Source of the DNA: Mesonia sp008017825
GTDB lineage: Bacteria; Bacteroidota; Bacteroidia; Flavobacteriales; Flavobacteriaceae
NCBI RefSeq assembly: GCF_008017825.1
Contig: NZ_VRLS01000086.1
Span: forward strand, 124,001 to 188,000
Direction: 5' to 3'
Length of the DNA: 64,000 nucleotides
The translations under genes were made by a program, and so were the position numbers. Position 1 is the stretch's first letter. Each line of letters opens with the position of its first letter. The notes beneath the pieces are model-generated. The model saw only the letters and a program-made list of their open reading frames with translations, had not been told where the DNA came from and did no database searches. Positions 25,399 to 34,673 of the stretch are shown here, piece after piece.

Positions 25399-26700
25399 TT
25401 AATTGGTTTTGGGTTGTGGTAGTGATTTATATAAAGATTCAATTCTATTGATATCGGTTTGATTTTTTATAGTTCGTTTGGTGTCTTGAAAAAGTAATTC
25501 AGCTTCAGCTAAAATAGCAGAATGATATTCTTTAAGGTGTGGTTCCTGTAAGAGAAGATATTTAAACATAATAAAAAGTTTTTGGATACAAGTAAGGTCA
25601 TTTTTACAATAGGTTCTGTAAGAAGACATCACTTGGTAAAGAACCTCTTTAAAGTTAGCTGTTGTAATAGCTATTAACGGTTCCTTTTCTTCTGAAGATA
25701 TTACCGTTTTATCATTTTTTTGAAGTCTTAGTGCAAATAATTCAGTTAAATAATCTATACTGTTGATGGCGGTACCAGGATCGTTTATACCTGGAGACAT
25801 AGCTTTTACTCCAATCTCTGTAATTTGTTTAAACGCTAAAGCATAATTATCTTCTATAAATTCTCCTCTTGCGAAGTTGAAGTTGGAAAGTATTTTTTTT
25901 ACTAACTCTGAATCTATTTCTTGATTTACTTTGATAATAGGAACTTTCTTAAGTACAAAAATTCCTTGTATAGGTAAAATTTTTATTTTTATTTGGTGTT
26001 CTTTACAAATGGCAATAAGGTTAGATACAGCAATTTTTTGAAAATATCCTGTTTCTGTACTGTAATAGCTTTTCCAATTTGAAGTGTCGGGAAATTCAGG
26101 TGGAGTTTCTTCTTCTTTTTCTAATAGATGCTCCAGTCTAATTTTTGCTTTTTTATAGATGTTATCCAGAATATTATTGACTTGAATCGCCTGCGAAATA
26201 GAATGTATAAAATAAAGGAAAGCTCCAAAACATATAACAGTAAAAATAATTCCTAGTAAAACAGAAAATCCTGGTAATTGGTATTTACTATCTTCTTGGG
26301 GATTTATGCCAACTAGAGTAAATGTGTTATATAGAATGGTGGCTAAATAGATTCCTAATACATATTGATGATTTCTGTTAGATATAAGTCCGGGTAATAC
26401 GCGGGGCGAAAAGTTACTGGAAGCCTGATTTAACAATACCATTACCATCGAGAAGCTAAAAACCATAATAGAGATAATCCCGCCAGTTAAAAAGCTTAGT
26501 AAAGTTTTTGCTGTATCGGGGTTATTAATAACTAATTCAGGTACATGTTCTATGATAAAAGCTGATATTCCCTTATCCTCTAAATAGAGCATCAGCATCG
26601 CGAAATTGAACCCAATAACACTCAAAAGAGTAGGGTAAAAAGCAATTTTTCCTCGAATTGTGTTTATAAAACTTAGTAACTTATTGTAGAGTGATTTCAT
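25399..26700 (-). CDS. DUF2254 family membrane protein
   Basis: 433 residues counted from the ATG at 26700, which begins directly with the conserved MKSLYNKL region; the frame extends 33 bases further but adds nothing recognisable. About four membrane segments lie in the first 190 residues, with the family's FSFSMVMVLLNQASSNFSPRVL between two of them. A cytoplasmic part with SPGINDPGTAINSID follows. Function unknown. Confidence 0.85.
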   Translation of the reverse strand: MKSLYNKLLSFINTIRGKIAFYPTLLSVIGFNFAMLMLYLEDKGISAFIIEHVPELVINNPDTAKTLLSFLTGGIISIMVFSFSMVMVLLNQASSNFSPRVLPGLISNRNHQYVLGIYLATILYNTFTLVGINPQEDSKYQLPGFSVLLGIIFTVICFGAFLYFIHSISQAIQVNNILDNIYKKAKIRLEHLLEKEEETPPEFPDTSNWKSYYSTETGYFQKIAVSNLIAICKEHQIKIKILPIQGIFVLKKVPIIKVNQEIDSELVKKILSNFNFARGEFIEDNYALAFKQITEIGVKAMSPGINDPGTAINSIDYLTELFALRLQKNDKTVISSEEKEPLIAITTANFKEVLYQVMSSYRTYCKNDLTCIQKLFIMFKYLLLQEPHLKEYHSAILAEAELLFQDTKRTIKNQTDINRIESLYKSLPQPKTN

Positions 26701-26787
26701 ATTGGAATTAATCCTGCGGTAAATTTCAAACAATTATATAGATGAAGAGGTATTATTAACAATCTTTTAATTTAAAAATTGCCAATA

Positions 26788-26824
26788 TGTCACATTTTGG
26801 TTGTTTAGCTTTGACAAAATGACA
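26788..26824 (+). promoter_or_regulatory. Dyad straddling a promoter element upstream of hsp20
   Basis: TGTCACATTTTG (26788-26799) faces CAAAATGACA (26815-26824). The arms are complementary apart from a 2-base insertion in the left one. TAGCTTTG (26806-26813), an exact TAnnTTTG, lies between them. This is a classic layout for a repressor site on a stress promoter. It leaves a leader of roughly 65 bases before the ATG. Confidence 0.45.
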
Positions 26825-26883
26825 CCTAAAGTGATTTGGTATTTAATTTGAAATAGAAATTCTAAACATTAAAAAATAAAATT

Positions 26884-27315
26884 ATGAGTTTAGTTAAAAT
26901 AAAAGAAAATAGGTTTCCTCTAGTGTTTGAAGACTTATTTAAAACAGACTGGTTAGGAGGTACTTCTGCGGTAAACAATACGGGTTTTAATTCTCCTGCA
27001 GTAAATATTAAAGATAATGAGGAAGAATTTGTGATAGAAGTTGCAGCTCCTGGTAGGACTAGAGATAGTTTTAATATAGAGCTTAACAATGATAGATTAA
27101 TCGTTTCTTCTATAGAGAAAAATGAAATTGAAGAGAATATAAGGTTTACTCGAAAGGAATTTGATTATAGTACTTTTAAAAGGATATTTCGTTTACCAGA
27201 GACTATAGATAATTCAAAAATTAATGCTTCTTATAAAGACGGTGTTTTGTTGATCACATTACCTAAAAAGGAAGAAGCGAAAATTCAACCCAAAAGGTTC
27301 ATTGAAATTTCTTAA
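26884..27315 (+). CDS. Small heat shock protein, Hsp20 family
   Basis: 143 residues, normal for bacterial Hsp20. The alpha-crystallin domain covers about 38-138 (FVIEVAAPGRTRDSFNIEL, then FRLPETIDNSKINASYKDGVLLITLPK). Its I/L-x-I/L-like tail (IQPKRFIEI) is used for oligomer contacts. These ATP-independent chaperones hold unfolding proteins during heat or oxidative stress. A dyad over the promoter suggests stress control. Confidence 0.93.
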   Translation: MSLVKIKENRFPLVFEDLFKTDWLGGTSAVNNTGFNSPAVNIKDNEEEFVIEVAAPGRTRDSFNIELNNDRLIVSSIEKNEIEENIRFTRKEFDYSTFKRIFRLPETIDNSKINASYKDGVLLITLPKKEEAKIQPKRFIEIS

Positions 27316-27346
27316 TTACATTTTAAATATTTGTGTTAGTTAGCTT

Positions 27347-27373
27347 AAACCTCTTATATTTTATAAGAGGTTT
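27347..27373. terminator. Bidirectional terminator between hsp20 and the SMR exporter gene
   Basis: Perfect 12-base stem AAACCTCTTATA/TATAAGAGGTTT, loop TTT, T run on the plus strand and A run on the other side. Confidence 0.85.
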
Positions 27374-27380
27374 TTTCTTG

Positions 27381-27704
27381 TTAAGAAACTACTTTTAAGC
27401 CTATAATACTAATGATTAAAGTGGTAATAAAAAATATTTTCCAAAAAGTAGCTGGCTCTTGAAAGTAAAATATTCCTAATAAAACAGTTCCTACAGCTCC
27501 AATTCCTGTCCAGGTAGCGTAAGCAGTTCCTATAGGTAAATGTTGAGTTACTTTAACTAATAAAATCATACTTATACTTAAGCAAATGATAAAAGAACCA
27601 TACCAAAATAAGGCTGTATTTCCATTTAATTCTTTTGCTTTCCCTAATGAAAACGCGAAACCTACCTCAAAAAGTCCGGCAACGATTAATAAAAACCAAT
27701 TCAT
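27381..27704 (-). CDS. SMR-family transporter, guanidinium exporter (Gdx/SugE) type
   Basis: 107 residues, four membrane segments, with the proton- and substrate-binding Glu13 in GLFEVGF. The third helix (PIGTAYATWTGIGAVGTVLLG) follows the SugE/Gdx branch, which exports guanidinium, rather than the EmrE multidrug branch. SMR proteins work as antiparallel dimers. It starts 2 bases after the uvrB stop and must be at least partly co-transcribed with uvrB. I saw no guanidine riboswitch in front of it. Confidence 0.85.
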   Translation of the reverse strand: MNWFLLIVAGLFEVGFAFSLGKAKELNGNTALFWYGSFIICLSISMILLVKVTQHLPIGTAYATWTGIGAVGTVLLGIFYFQEPATFWKIFFITTLIISIIGLKVVS

Positions 27705-27706
27705 AA

Positions 27707-29713
27707 CTAATCTTTTTTATCCTTTTTCTTTTCTTGTAACATCTTAATCTCGTCTCTCAATTGTGCTGCAGTCATAAAGTCTAACTCTTTTGCTGCTTTT
27801 TCCATTTCTTTACGCACTTTACGAATGCGATCTTCTAATTGGTTTTCTGTAAAGTAAGTAACTTCTTCTTCAGCAGCTTGCAGGGTAGGAGCTTTTTCAA
27901 ATTTATAAGGTTCTACTTTTTTACCTGCTAGAGCACTGTCTAATGACTTGTTAAGTGCTGTGGGGGTAATGTTATGTTTAGTATTATAATTAATCTGTTT
28001 AGTTCTTCTGTAGGCAGTCTCATCAATAGTTTGCTGCATACTATTGGTAATTTTATCGGCATACATGATCGCTTTTCCTTCCAAATGTCTTGCCGCTCGG
28101 CCAATGGTTTGCGTAAGCGAACGGTTGCTTCTCAAAAAACCCTCTTTATCTGCATCTAGTATTGCGACTAAAGATACTTCAGGTAAATCTAAACCTTCTC
28201 GTAATAAGTTAACACCTACCAAAACATCGAATATACCTTTACGTAAGTCGTGCATGATTTCTACCCGTTCTAGGGTATCAATATCACTGTGAATATAGCG
28301 ACAGCGGATATCAATTCTGCTTAAATACTTGGTAAGTTCTTCTGCCATTCTCTTGGTAAGCGTAGTAACTAAAACACGTTGGTCTTTTTCTACACGAACT
28401 TGAATTTCTTCTATTAAATCATCAATTTGATTAAGACTTGGCCTCACCTCTATAATTGGATCTAATAGCCCTGTAGGTCTAATTACCTGTTCAACATAGA
28501 CTCCATCAGTTTTATGGAGTTCATAATCTGCTGGGGTGGCACTAACGTAGACAACTTGGTTTTGAAGCGCTTCAAACTCTTCTGCTTTTAGAGGTCGGTT
28601 ATCCATTGCAGCGGGAAGTCTAAATCCGTATTCTACCAAATTTTCTTTTCGGCTACGATCACCTCCGTACATAGCTCCTACTTGAGGAATGGTAACGTGA
28701 CTTTCATCTACGATCATTAAATAATCGTCTGGAAAATAATCTAATAAACAGAAAGGTCTAGTGCCAGGAAGCCTTCCGTCAAGGTATCGAGAGTAATTTT
28801 CAATACCTGAGCAATAACCCAATTCTCGAATCATTTCTAAATCAAAATTGGTGCGTTCTTCTAATCGCTTTGCTTCAAGGGGTTTTCCTGTATCTTTAAA
28901 AAATTCTACTTGTTTACCTAAATCTAAACTTATCTGATTGATGGCTCCATTTAATACATCTGGAGATGTCACGAACATATTGGCAGGATAAATATTTAAG
29001 CGATCGTATTTTTCTAGAATTTCGTTGGTTTTTACATCAAAAGCTTCAATTTCTTCAATTTCATCTCCAAAAAAATGAATTCTAAAAGCATCATCGGCAT
29101 AACTAGGGAAAACATCTACGGTGTCTCCTTTAATTCTAAAATTCCCGTGGTGAAACTCTGCTTCTGTTCGCGCATATAAACTTTGGACCAAGCGATGTAA
29201 AAGTTTGGTTCTTGAAATTTCTTGATCTTTATGAATAGAAATCACATTCTTTTGAAACTCTACTGGATTACCGATACCATATAAGCAACTTACCGAAGCT
29301 ACTACTAAAACATCTCGACGACCAGAAAGAAGTGAAGAGGTGGTGCTTAATCGCAACTTTTCAATCTCCTCATTAATAGATAGATCTTTTTCTATATAAG
29401 TTCCAGAAGAAGGTATAAAAGCTTCGGGCTGGTAGTAATCATAATACGAAACAAAATACTCTACTGCATTGTTAGGAAAAAATGCCTTAAACTCTGAATA
29501 TAACTGAGCTGCCAATGTTTTATTATGTGCCAAAACTAAGGTAGGTCGTTCTACTTGTTCCACCACATTGGCCATTGTAAAGGTCTTTCCGGAACCTGTA
29601 ACTCCCAACAAAGTTTGGTAACGCTCATTAGAATTAATACCCTCTACTAATTTTTTAATAGCTTGGGGTTGATCGCCTGTAGGTTTGTAATTAGATTCTA
29701 TATTGAATTTCAT
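27707..29713 (-). CDS. uvrB: Excinuclease ABC subunit B
   Basis: 668 residues of the nucleotide-excision-repair damage-recognition helicase. Walker A is GVTGSGKT at 37-44, the beta-hairpin that grips DNA contains YYDYYQPEAF, and the helicase motifs include DESHVTIPQ and TIGRAARH. The C-terminal UVR domain (about 628-663) binds UvrC. It heads a two-gene unit with the SMR exporter. A palindrome lies 17-31 bases before the ATG. Confidence 0.97.
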   Translation of the reverse strand: MKFNIESNYKPTGDQPQAIKKLVEGINSNERYQTLLGVTGSGKTFTMANVVEQVERPTLVLAHNKTLAAQLYSEFKAFFPNNAVEYFVSYYDYYQPEAFIPSSGTYIEKDLSINEEIEKLRLSTTSSLLSGRRDVLVVASVSCLYGIGNPVEFQKNVISIHKDQEISRTKLLHRLVQSLYARTEAEFHHGNFRIKGDTVDVFPSYADDAFRIHFFGDEIEEIEAFDVKTNEILEKYDRLNIYPANMFVTSPDVLNGAINQISLDLGKQVEFFKDTGKPLEAKRLEERTNFDLEMIRELGYCSGIENYSRYLDGRLPGTRPFCLLDYFPDDYLMIVDESHVTIPQVGAMYGGDRSRKENLVEYGFRLPAAMDNRPLKAEEFEALQNQVVYVSATPADYELHKTDGVYVEQVIRPTGLLDPIIEVRPSLNQIDDLIEEIQVRVEKDQRVLVTTLTKRMAEELTKYLSRIDIRCRYIHSDIDTLERVEIMHDLRKGIFDVLVGVNLLREGLDLPEVSLVAILDADKEGFLRSNRSLTQTIGRAARHLEGKAIMYADKITNSMQQTIDETAYRRTKQINYNTKHNITPTALNKSLDSALAGKKVEPYKFEKAPTLQAAEEEVTYFTENQLEDRIRKVRKEMEKAAKELDFMTAAQLRDEIKMLQEKKKDKKD

Positions 29714-29729
29714 GGAATACCCAATTTAC

Positions 29730-29744
29730 TTCCGTTTAACGGAA
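29730..29744. promoter_or_regulatory. Palindrome in front of uvrB, candidate operator
   Basis: TTCCGTTTAACGGAA: arms TTCCGTT/AACGGAA around one base, 16 bases upstream of the uvrB ATG. On the minus strand it follows TATATTTT, a weak -7 element. Its place between promoter and start codon would suit a repressor. Confidence 0.4.
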
Positions 29745-29785
29745 AATATAATTTAACTGAAAGTGAGGATAAATTTACTTAAAAC

Positions 29786-32116
29786 CTATCTCTTTAATGT
29801 GAAATGTGACTTAAAATTAGAACCATCTATAAGTTCTGCACTAAACCAATAATCATTTGAAGGTAGGCTTTTCCCATTGTAAGTTCCGTTCCATGAATCG
29901 TAAGGAGAAAGTACTTGAAGTATTTTACCAAATCTGTCAAAAATAATGACTTTCTTTATTATTCTATTACCTCTATCGATACCTAGAAGTCTCCATGTAT
30001 CATTATTCCCATCTTGATTAGGGGTGAAAAATTTCATGTAACCAATGACGTAGATTTGCTTAGAGCTAATCCCACAACCGTTTTCATCTTTAACGTAAAT
30101 AGTGTGCTCACCAGGTTGAACATTAAATATAGGAGAGGTGTAATAGGGTCCGTATATATTATCTATGGCATAACTATAATTCCCTGTACCCGAGGCTAAA
30201 ACTTCTACTTGGTAATTACCAAATTCTCCTAATAAATTATATGAAATAGTAGCTTTTTCTGAAGGAACAACTGTTATAATGTTAGTGATAGTGCAAGAAT
30301 AAGTGATACCATTAATTTGAGTCTCTTGTGTTATATTAACTTCATAAGTGCCCATTTCAACAACTTCAATTTCTGAAGTTGTTTCTCCGTTTTCCCATAA
30401 GAAAGTATAATCATTAGGATCTCCAATTACCCCTGAATTTATCGATACTGAATTTTCTTCACTACAAAGATAAAAAGTAGTGTTTTCTTCAGCTTGTGGA
30501 GTGGGAGCTTGATCTAAAATTACTTCTACAATTCCTTGGCAACCTAACGGCGTTTCTGCTCTGGCAAATATACTCTTAGGTAATTCTGAGTTTAAAAGTT
30601 CTAGCGTATTTGCTAATTTATTTTGTTGTGTTATAGCATTTTCCGCAGTAGCGTAAAAATCTACAAAAAGATTACTCATGCCTATTTCGCTCTCTATGAG
30701 TGAGATCGATTTATTAAAATTAAAAAGTATGGAGGCACCATTCACGCATTCTACATAGCGAACTGGTTTATATAATCCCGATGGCGTAGATAGAGTGATT
30801 TCAATAACTTTGTAGCAACCAGGTTTCATTTCTATATTAGCAAAAATAACTTGATTAGGAGTGGTGTTTTGAAATGCCGATGGGGTTGTGATTGGGTTAG
30901 CTTCATTTTGAGCATCTGCATACGATAAATAAAAACCTTTTACTGAAAGGTTGGGGTTATTATTAGTAAAAGTATTGTTATTGCTACTTATGTTATAAAT
31001 TGTAAGACCATCATTGTTGTTGTCACATTCACTAATTGTTTTATCTGTAATATTACTAAAATCGGTATACTCAACTAGAATATCGTCTTCTGCAGTGCAA
31101 CCATTCCCATAATCTAAAACTACTTTATAAACTCCTGGTGTAGAAACAGTATATGTTGTTTCTGTTGGACCTGTGGTTAGTACAGTTTCGTTAGCATTAT
31201 TGTCAACTTCTAACCAAGTGTAATTTTGTGGAGTGTTACCATTATCAGAAACCTGTAAGGTATAGGTTTCATTTTCACAAAGTGCATTTGCTCCTACAAG
31301 ATCATCTCCTAAATCTGCTCCAATGTTAAAGCTTCCTCCTTCTAAAAAAACCGCAGAATCATAACGGTAATTTTGTTCATCGGCAATAATTAATTTAATA
31401 TGATAGGTCGTATTTTGAATTACAGCAGCAGTAGCTGTGAGTGCTTTTGTTTGGCCGTTAAAATTAATAGGAACATTGACATTGTTAAACGAACCAAAAT
31501 ACTGCTCGTTTTCTGCATCACATCCCCCAGGAATTTCAGGGTGAACTGTAGTGACTTGTACGGGAATATTAGTACCCGGTACAACTGCAATATTGGTATA
31601 AGTTCCTCCCTGTGGTTTAATCAAAAATGCAAAAACATCTGAATAAATACATGTATTAGGGTCACCTTCTTGATATTCTTCTGAGGCGAAAATATATCTA
31701 AACTGAACTATATTAGCATTTGGAGTAAAATCAAACTCTAAAACTGTGGCATTGGTCGTGTTAGATACCCCTAAAATATTTTCTAAATCTTGATCACTTC
31801 CCCAACCAGACGCATCATCATCACTTAGATTGTTATTAGGGCCAGGGACATTCGAAATTCTTCCAGTGCTCATTACAACTCCATTATCAAACGGAAAATT
31901 GGTGTTATTACTTTCAAAATATCCAAAACTACTATCATTAGCCCCAAAGTTACCCGAAACAGTATTGGTAACGTTAATATTTTCAATGCAACCACTATCT
32001 ATTAAGATATCCTCAATAAGTTCTTGTGGGGTATAATTATTATTTACTGTTATATTTTGAGCTTGTAGAGCAAAAGATATAACACTTATAAAAATAAATA
32101 GGAAGTACTTCAACAT
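29786..32116 (-). CDS. Secreted protein with choice-of-anchor L domain and type-B T9SS sorting domain
   Basis: 776 residues. A signal peptide (ending LQAQ, about residue 20) is followed by a choice-of-anchor L domain (about 30-265, with FDNGVVMSTG and FRYIFASEEYQEGD). Ig/PKD-like beta domains follow, containing Cys-rich joins. The last ~85 residues are the gliding-motility-type (type-B) C-terminal sorting domain: KFFTPNQDGNNDTW, then FDRFGKILQ, then YNGKSLPSNDYWF. Such proteins leave through the type IX system and become attached or released at the surface. It is the last of three tandem type-B genes; the ligand is unknown. Confidence 0.88.
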   Translation of the reverse strand: MLKYFLFIFISVISFALQAQNITVNNNYTPQELIEDILIDSGCIENINVTNTVSGNFGANDSSFGYFESNNTNFPFDNGVVMSTGRISNVPGPNNNLSDDDASGWGSDQDLENILGVSNTTNATVLEFDFTPNANIVQFRYIFASEEYQEGDPNTCIYSDVFAFLIKPQGGTYTNIAVVPGTNIPVQVTTVHPEIPGGCDAENEQYFGSFNNVNVPINFNGQTKALTATAAVIQNTTYHIKLIIADEQNYRYDSAVFLEGGSFNIGADLGDDLVGANALCENETYTLQVSDNGNTPQNYTWLEVDNNANETVLTTGPTETTYTVSTPGVYKVVLDYGNGCTAEDDILVEYTDFSNITDKTISECDNNNDGLTIYNISSNNNTFTNNNPNLSVKGFYLSYADAQNEANPITTPSAFQNTTPNQVIFANIEMKPGCYKVIEITLSTPSGLYKPVRYVECVNGASILFNFNKSISLIESEIGMSNLFVDFYATAENAITQQNKLANTLELLNSELPKSIFARAETPLGCQGIVEVILDQAPTPQAEENTTFYLCSEENSVSINSGVIGDPNDYTFLWENGETTSEIEVVEMGTYEVNITQETQINGITYSCTITNIITVVPSEKATISYNLLGEFGNYQVEVLASGTGNYSYAIDNIYGPYYTSPIFNVQPGEHTIYVKDENGCGISSKQIYVIGYMKFFTPNQDGNNDTWRLLGIDRGNRIIKKVIIFDRFGKILQVLSPYDSWNGTYNGKSLPSNDYWFSAELIDGSNFKSHFTLKR

Positions 32117-32133
32117 TGTATTTTTTGGGAGTG

Positions 32134-32141
32134 CAAAAATA
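32134..32141 (-). promoter_or_regulatory. -7 element of the anchor-L gene
   Basis: TATTTTTG on the minus strand, 17 bases before the ATG. It lies inside an inverted repeat (TGTATTTTT 32117-32125 and AAAAATACA 32135-32143) that touches the start codon. Confidence 0.4.
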
Positions 32142-32211
32142 CACAGTAAAGTTTATTTATAGATAGGTATTAGAGTTATTTAACAGTATGGTAATCTAAC
32201 ACATTAAATTC

Positions 32212-34632
32212 TTACCTATTTAAATAAACCCAACCTTTATAAGGGCCAAATTTAGGATCTTTAAGATTTAATAAATAAAAGTAAGTTCCTGTCGGTAATT
32301 TTTTTCCTACATTATTTAACCCTTTGTTACTGTTGCCATCCCAAGCATCTACATTATTATCACCTCTATAAATTAGATTTCCGTATCGGTTAAATATCTG
32401 AAGTTCAAAATTTTCAAAAATATCATAGAGTCCTTTAATATAAAAAGTATCATTGATACCATCTCCGTTAGGTGAGAAGCCTTCAGGAATAAAAGGTTCA
32501 CAATGTTCTGTAGAAATATCGAAAAAGTAAATATGCTGACACTTATTAGGTAGATTACTATCTATTCTTACATAAATAGTTTGCGGATTTATGGTATTAC
32601 TGAATGACAATGGTGAATTAATTGGATTTTCAAAATTGTTTGCATCTAAAAAATTTAAAAAATATCCTGAAATCGATTCATCTGAAGATAAAGTAATCTG
32701 TTGTGAAATTTCACTTAGATCAAAATTATTGGAATCAAAACCAGTATCACACTTCAAATCCCCATCAATCTCTGTAAGATTAATATCCCCAACATAAAGA
32801 ATAAATGATGTAATATCCATGCAGTCTTCAAAATTTGAATTGATTAGGGATGCATAAATAGTTTGTGGGTTGTTAGTGTTTTCAAAATTTGTAGAGTTTC
32901 TAATAGGATTAGTCCCATTTTGTGCGTCTGATAAAGTAAGGTGGTAATTAATGTTAACACCTTGTTGATTACTAGTGATTAAACTATTGTTTTGGGTTAA
33001 GTCAAAAGAAGCAATACCATCGATTTCATTAGTGTCACACACAAAAAGATCATCTGGATTTCCAGCTATCGGAAAATCGTGAATAATTAGGAAAAAGGAG
33101 TCAATTTCATAGCAATCTGGATCAGTTAAAGATTGGATTTTAATAAATATTTCTTGAGGATTCTGGGTGTTTTGATATGCAATAGTATTGGTTATAGGGT
33201 TGTTATCATTTTCTGCATCATTTAGTGATAAGAAATAATTTACACTTACATTAGTTTGATTTCCAACAGCTAGATTAGTATTTTGAGAAAAATCAAAAAT
33301 TTCCACTTCATCGTTGTCCACATCGTCGCAAACTTCCAGATCATTAGGAGGATTTTCGATTGTAGCTATTTTCAAATTAACCAAAGTATCATCTGTATTG
33401 TTAGTGTTATCTAATTCTGGAATGATAGAATTTTTTGAGCTATCAAAATTAACTTCTATTTCTAAATTAAAATCACTTGGAATGTTGTTAGGAATGGTCA
33501 ACACCATTTGAAAACTTTCAGCAGCTCCCACAGGAATAAGGTTAGGTGTGAAAACTTCATTTATAAAAGTATTATTGGCAAAAAACTTTACGGAAACACC
33601 ACTAGGTAAATCTTCTGTTCCGTTTATATTATCTACGGTATAGTTAACATCTATGTCTCTGGAGTTGCAAGCAGTTTGTGTTTGTATAATTTCAGGATGT
33701 GGATCTGGTAGGGTACTATTAAATACGGTAATAATATTGTTGACCATAATAAAATCACCACTAACTCCATTACCTGATGTCAACTCAATATTAGCAGTAG
33801 CATCACCGATATTAATATAATTTTCAACATCATAAAAATCTAAATCCATATTGTAAAAATTGCTATCCATCGTAAAGCTATTTGTACCGTTAAAAGCATT
33901 ATTAGCAGGATTTAGAGGAGGGTTACTTAAAATATTTCCGTTAATTCTTAAGGTTTCATTTATTGCTATTGCAGGATCTTGATCGCCTTCCCAAGCTAAA
34001 AATCCAATTTTGCTTCCAAGATTATCAATTACATTGAGATTATTTAATGTAATTTGAATTGAATTTTTAGTCGCTGAAACCGCTTGTAAACCATCATATA
34101 TATTGATTTGATTAAGAGGTAGAGATAAATCTTCATAGATAATCATAAGAGCCCATCCTCCAAAATTAGTTTTATTTGTACAGTTAGGAATAATGGCTTG
34201 AGTTAAATCTAATTCACTAATGGTATATAATGCAGAACCCGTACTTATTACTTGAGATGTAACATCAGCAAAAGCTGAGAAAAAATCTAGATCGCCTGCG
34301 CTAGAAAAATTTTCTGAATAACTAAAAGTTCTAGTGGCAGCAACATCAATTCCGTTTAATTTAATATTAAAGTCGCCAGTTCCAGAACCAGCCCAATATA
34401 AATAAGCTTTTTTAACTGACTCGTTACTATTTAAAGTAAGGGTTGCAGATGCTGTGGTTTTTATTGTACATGGAGTTGAAGAAGGAATTTCATTATTTTC
34501 AATAGGATTGAGAGTTGCACCAATTGCCTTATAATCGTAATTTCCATTTAACTGTTGGTATAAATCTATATTTTGGCTATAGCAGTTTAAATATGAAACT
34601 AAAAATATAAAATAGAGTAATGATTTTTTCAT
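32212..34632 (-). CDS. Large secreted protein with repeated adhesin-like domains and type-B T9SS sorting domain
   Basis: 806 residues with a signal peptide (ending NCYSQ, about residue 20). The first ~300 residues form beta-rich domains of no family I can name. At least two clearly repeated units of about 85 residues follow, and probably a third. Each starts with a Cys-Asp pair (VCDDVDNDEVEIFDF, FVCDTNEIDGIASFDL, LKCDTGFDSNNFDL) and ends with an N-P-Q-x-I-(Y/F) strand. The C-terminus is a type-B sorting domain (FSPNGDGINDTF, FNRYGNLIYRG, LPTGTYFYLL). It is probably a surface or released adhesin-like protein. Confidence 0.86.
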   Translation of the reverse strand: MKKSLLYFIFLVSYLNCYSQNIDLYQQLNGNYDYKAIGATLNPIENNEIPSSTPCTIKTTASATLTLNSNESVKKAYLYWAGSGTGDFNIKLNGIDVAATRTFSYSENFSSAGDLDFFSAFADVTSQVISTGSALYTISELDLTQAIIPNCTNKTNFGGWALMIIYEDLSLPLNQINIYDGLQAVSATKNSIQITLNNLNVIDNLGSKIGFLAWEGDQDPAIAINETLRINGNILSNPPLNPANNAFNGTNSFTMDSNFYNMDLDFYDVENYINIGDATANIELTSGNGVSGDFIMVNNIITVFNSTLPDPHPEIIQTQTACNSRDIDVNYTVDNINGTEDLPSGVSVKFFANNTFINEVFTPNLIPVGAAESFQMVLTIPNNIPSDFNLEIEVNFDSSKNSIIPELDNTNNTDDTLVNLKIATIENPPNDLEVCDDVDNDEVEIFDFSQNTNLAVGNQTNVSVNYFLSLNDAENDNNPITNTIAYQNTQNPQEIFIKIQSLTDPDCYEIDSFFLIIHDFPIAGNPDDLFVCDTNEIDGIASFDLTQNNSLITSNQQGVNINYHLTLSDAQNGTNPIRNSTNFENTNNPQTIYASLINSNFEDCMDITSFILYVGDINLTEIDGDLKCDTGFDSNNFDLSEISQQITLSSDESISGYFLNFLDANNFENPINSPLSFSNTINPQTIYVRIDSNLPNKCQHIYFFDISTEHCEPFIPEGFSPNGDGINDTFYIKGLYDIFENFELQIFNRYGNLIYRGDNNVDAWDGNSNKGLNNVGKKLPTGTYFYLLNLKDPKFGPYKGWVYLNR

Positions 34633-34652
34633 AGGGAAGAATTTACTTCCCT
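34633..34652. promoter_or_regulatory. Inverted repeat adjoining the start of the 34632 gene
   Basis: AGGGAAG/CTTCCCT, 7 perfect pairs around 6 bases, directly before the ATG. Its A/T neighbours resemble a weak -7 element (TATCTTTA on the minus strand). Confidence 0.3.
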
Positions 34653-34673
34653 AAAGATAGCAATTTTTTTAAG

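Noticed and set aside
27974..28292. Two plus-strand frames opposite uvrB
   Set aside because: Mirror frames of conserved helicase codons without domains or promoter.
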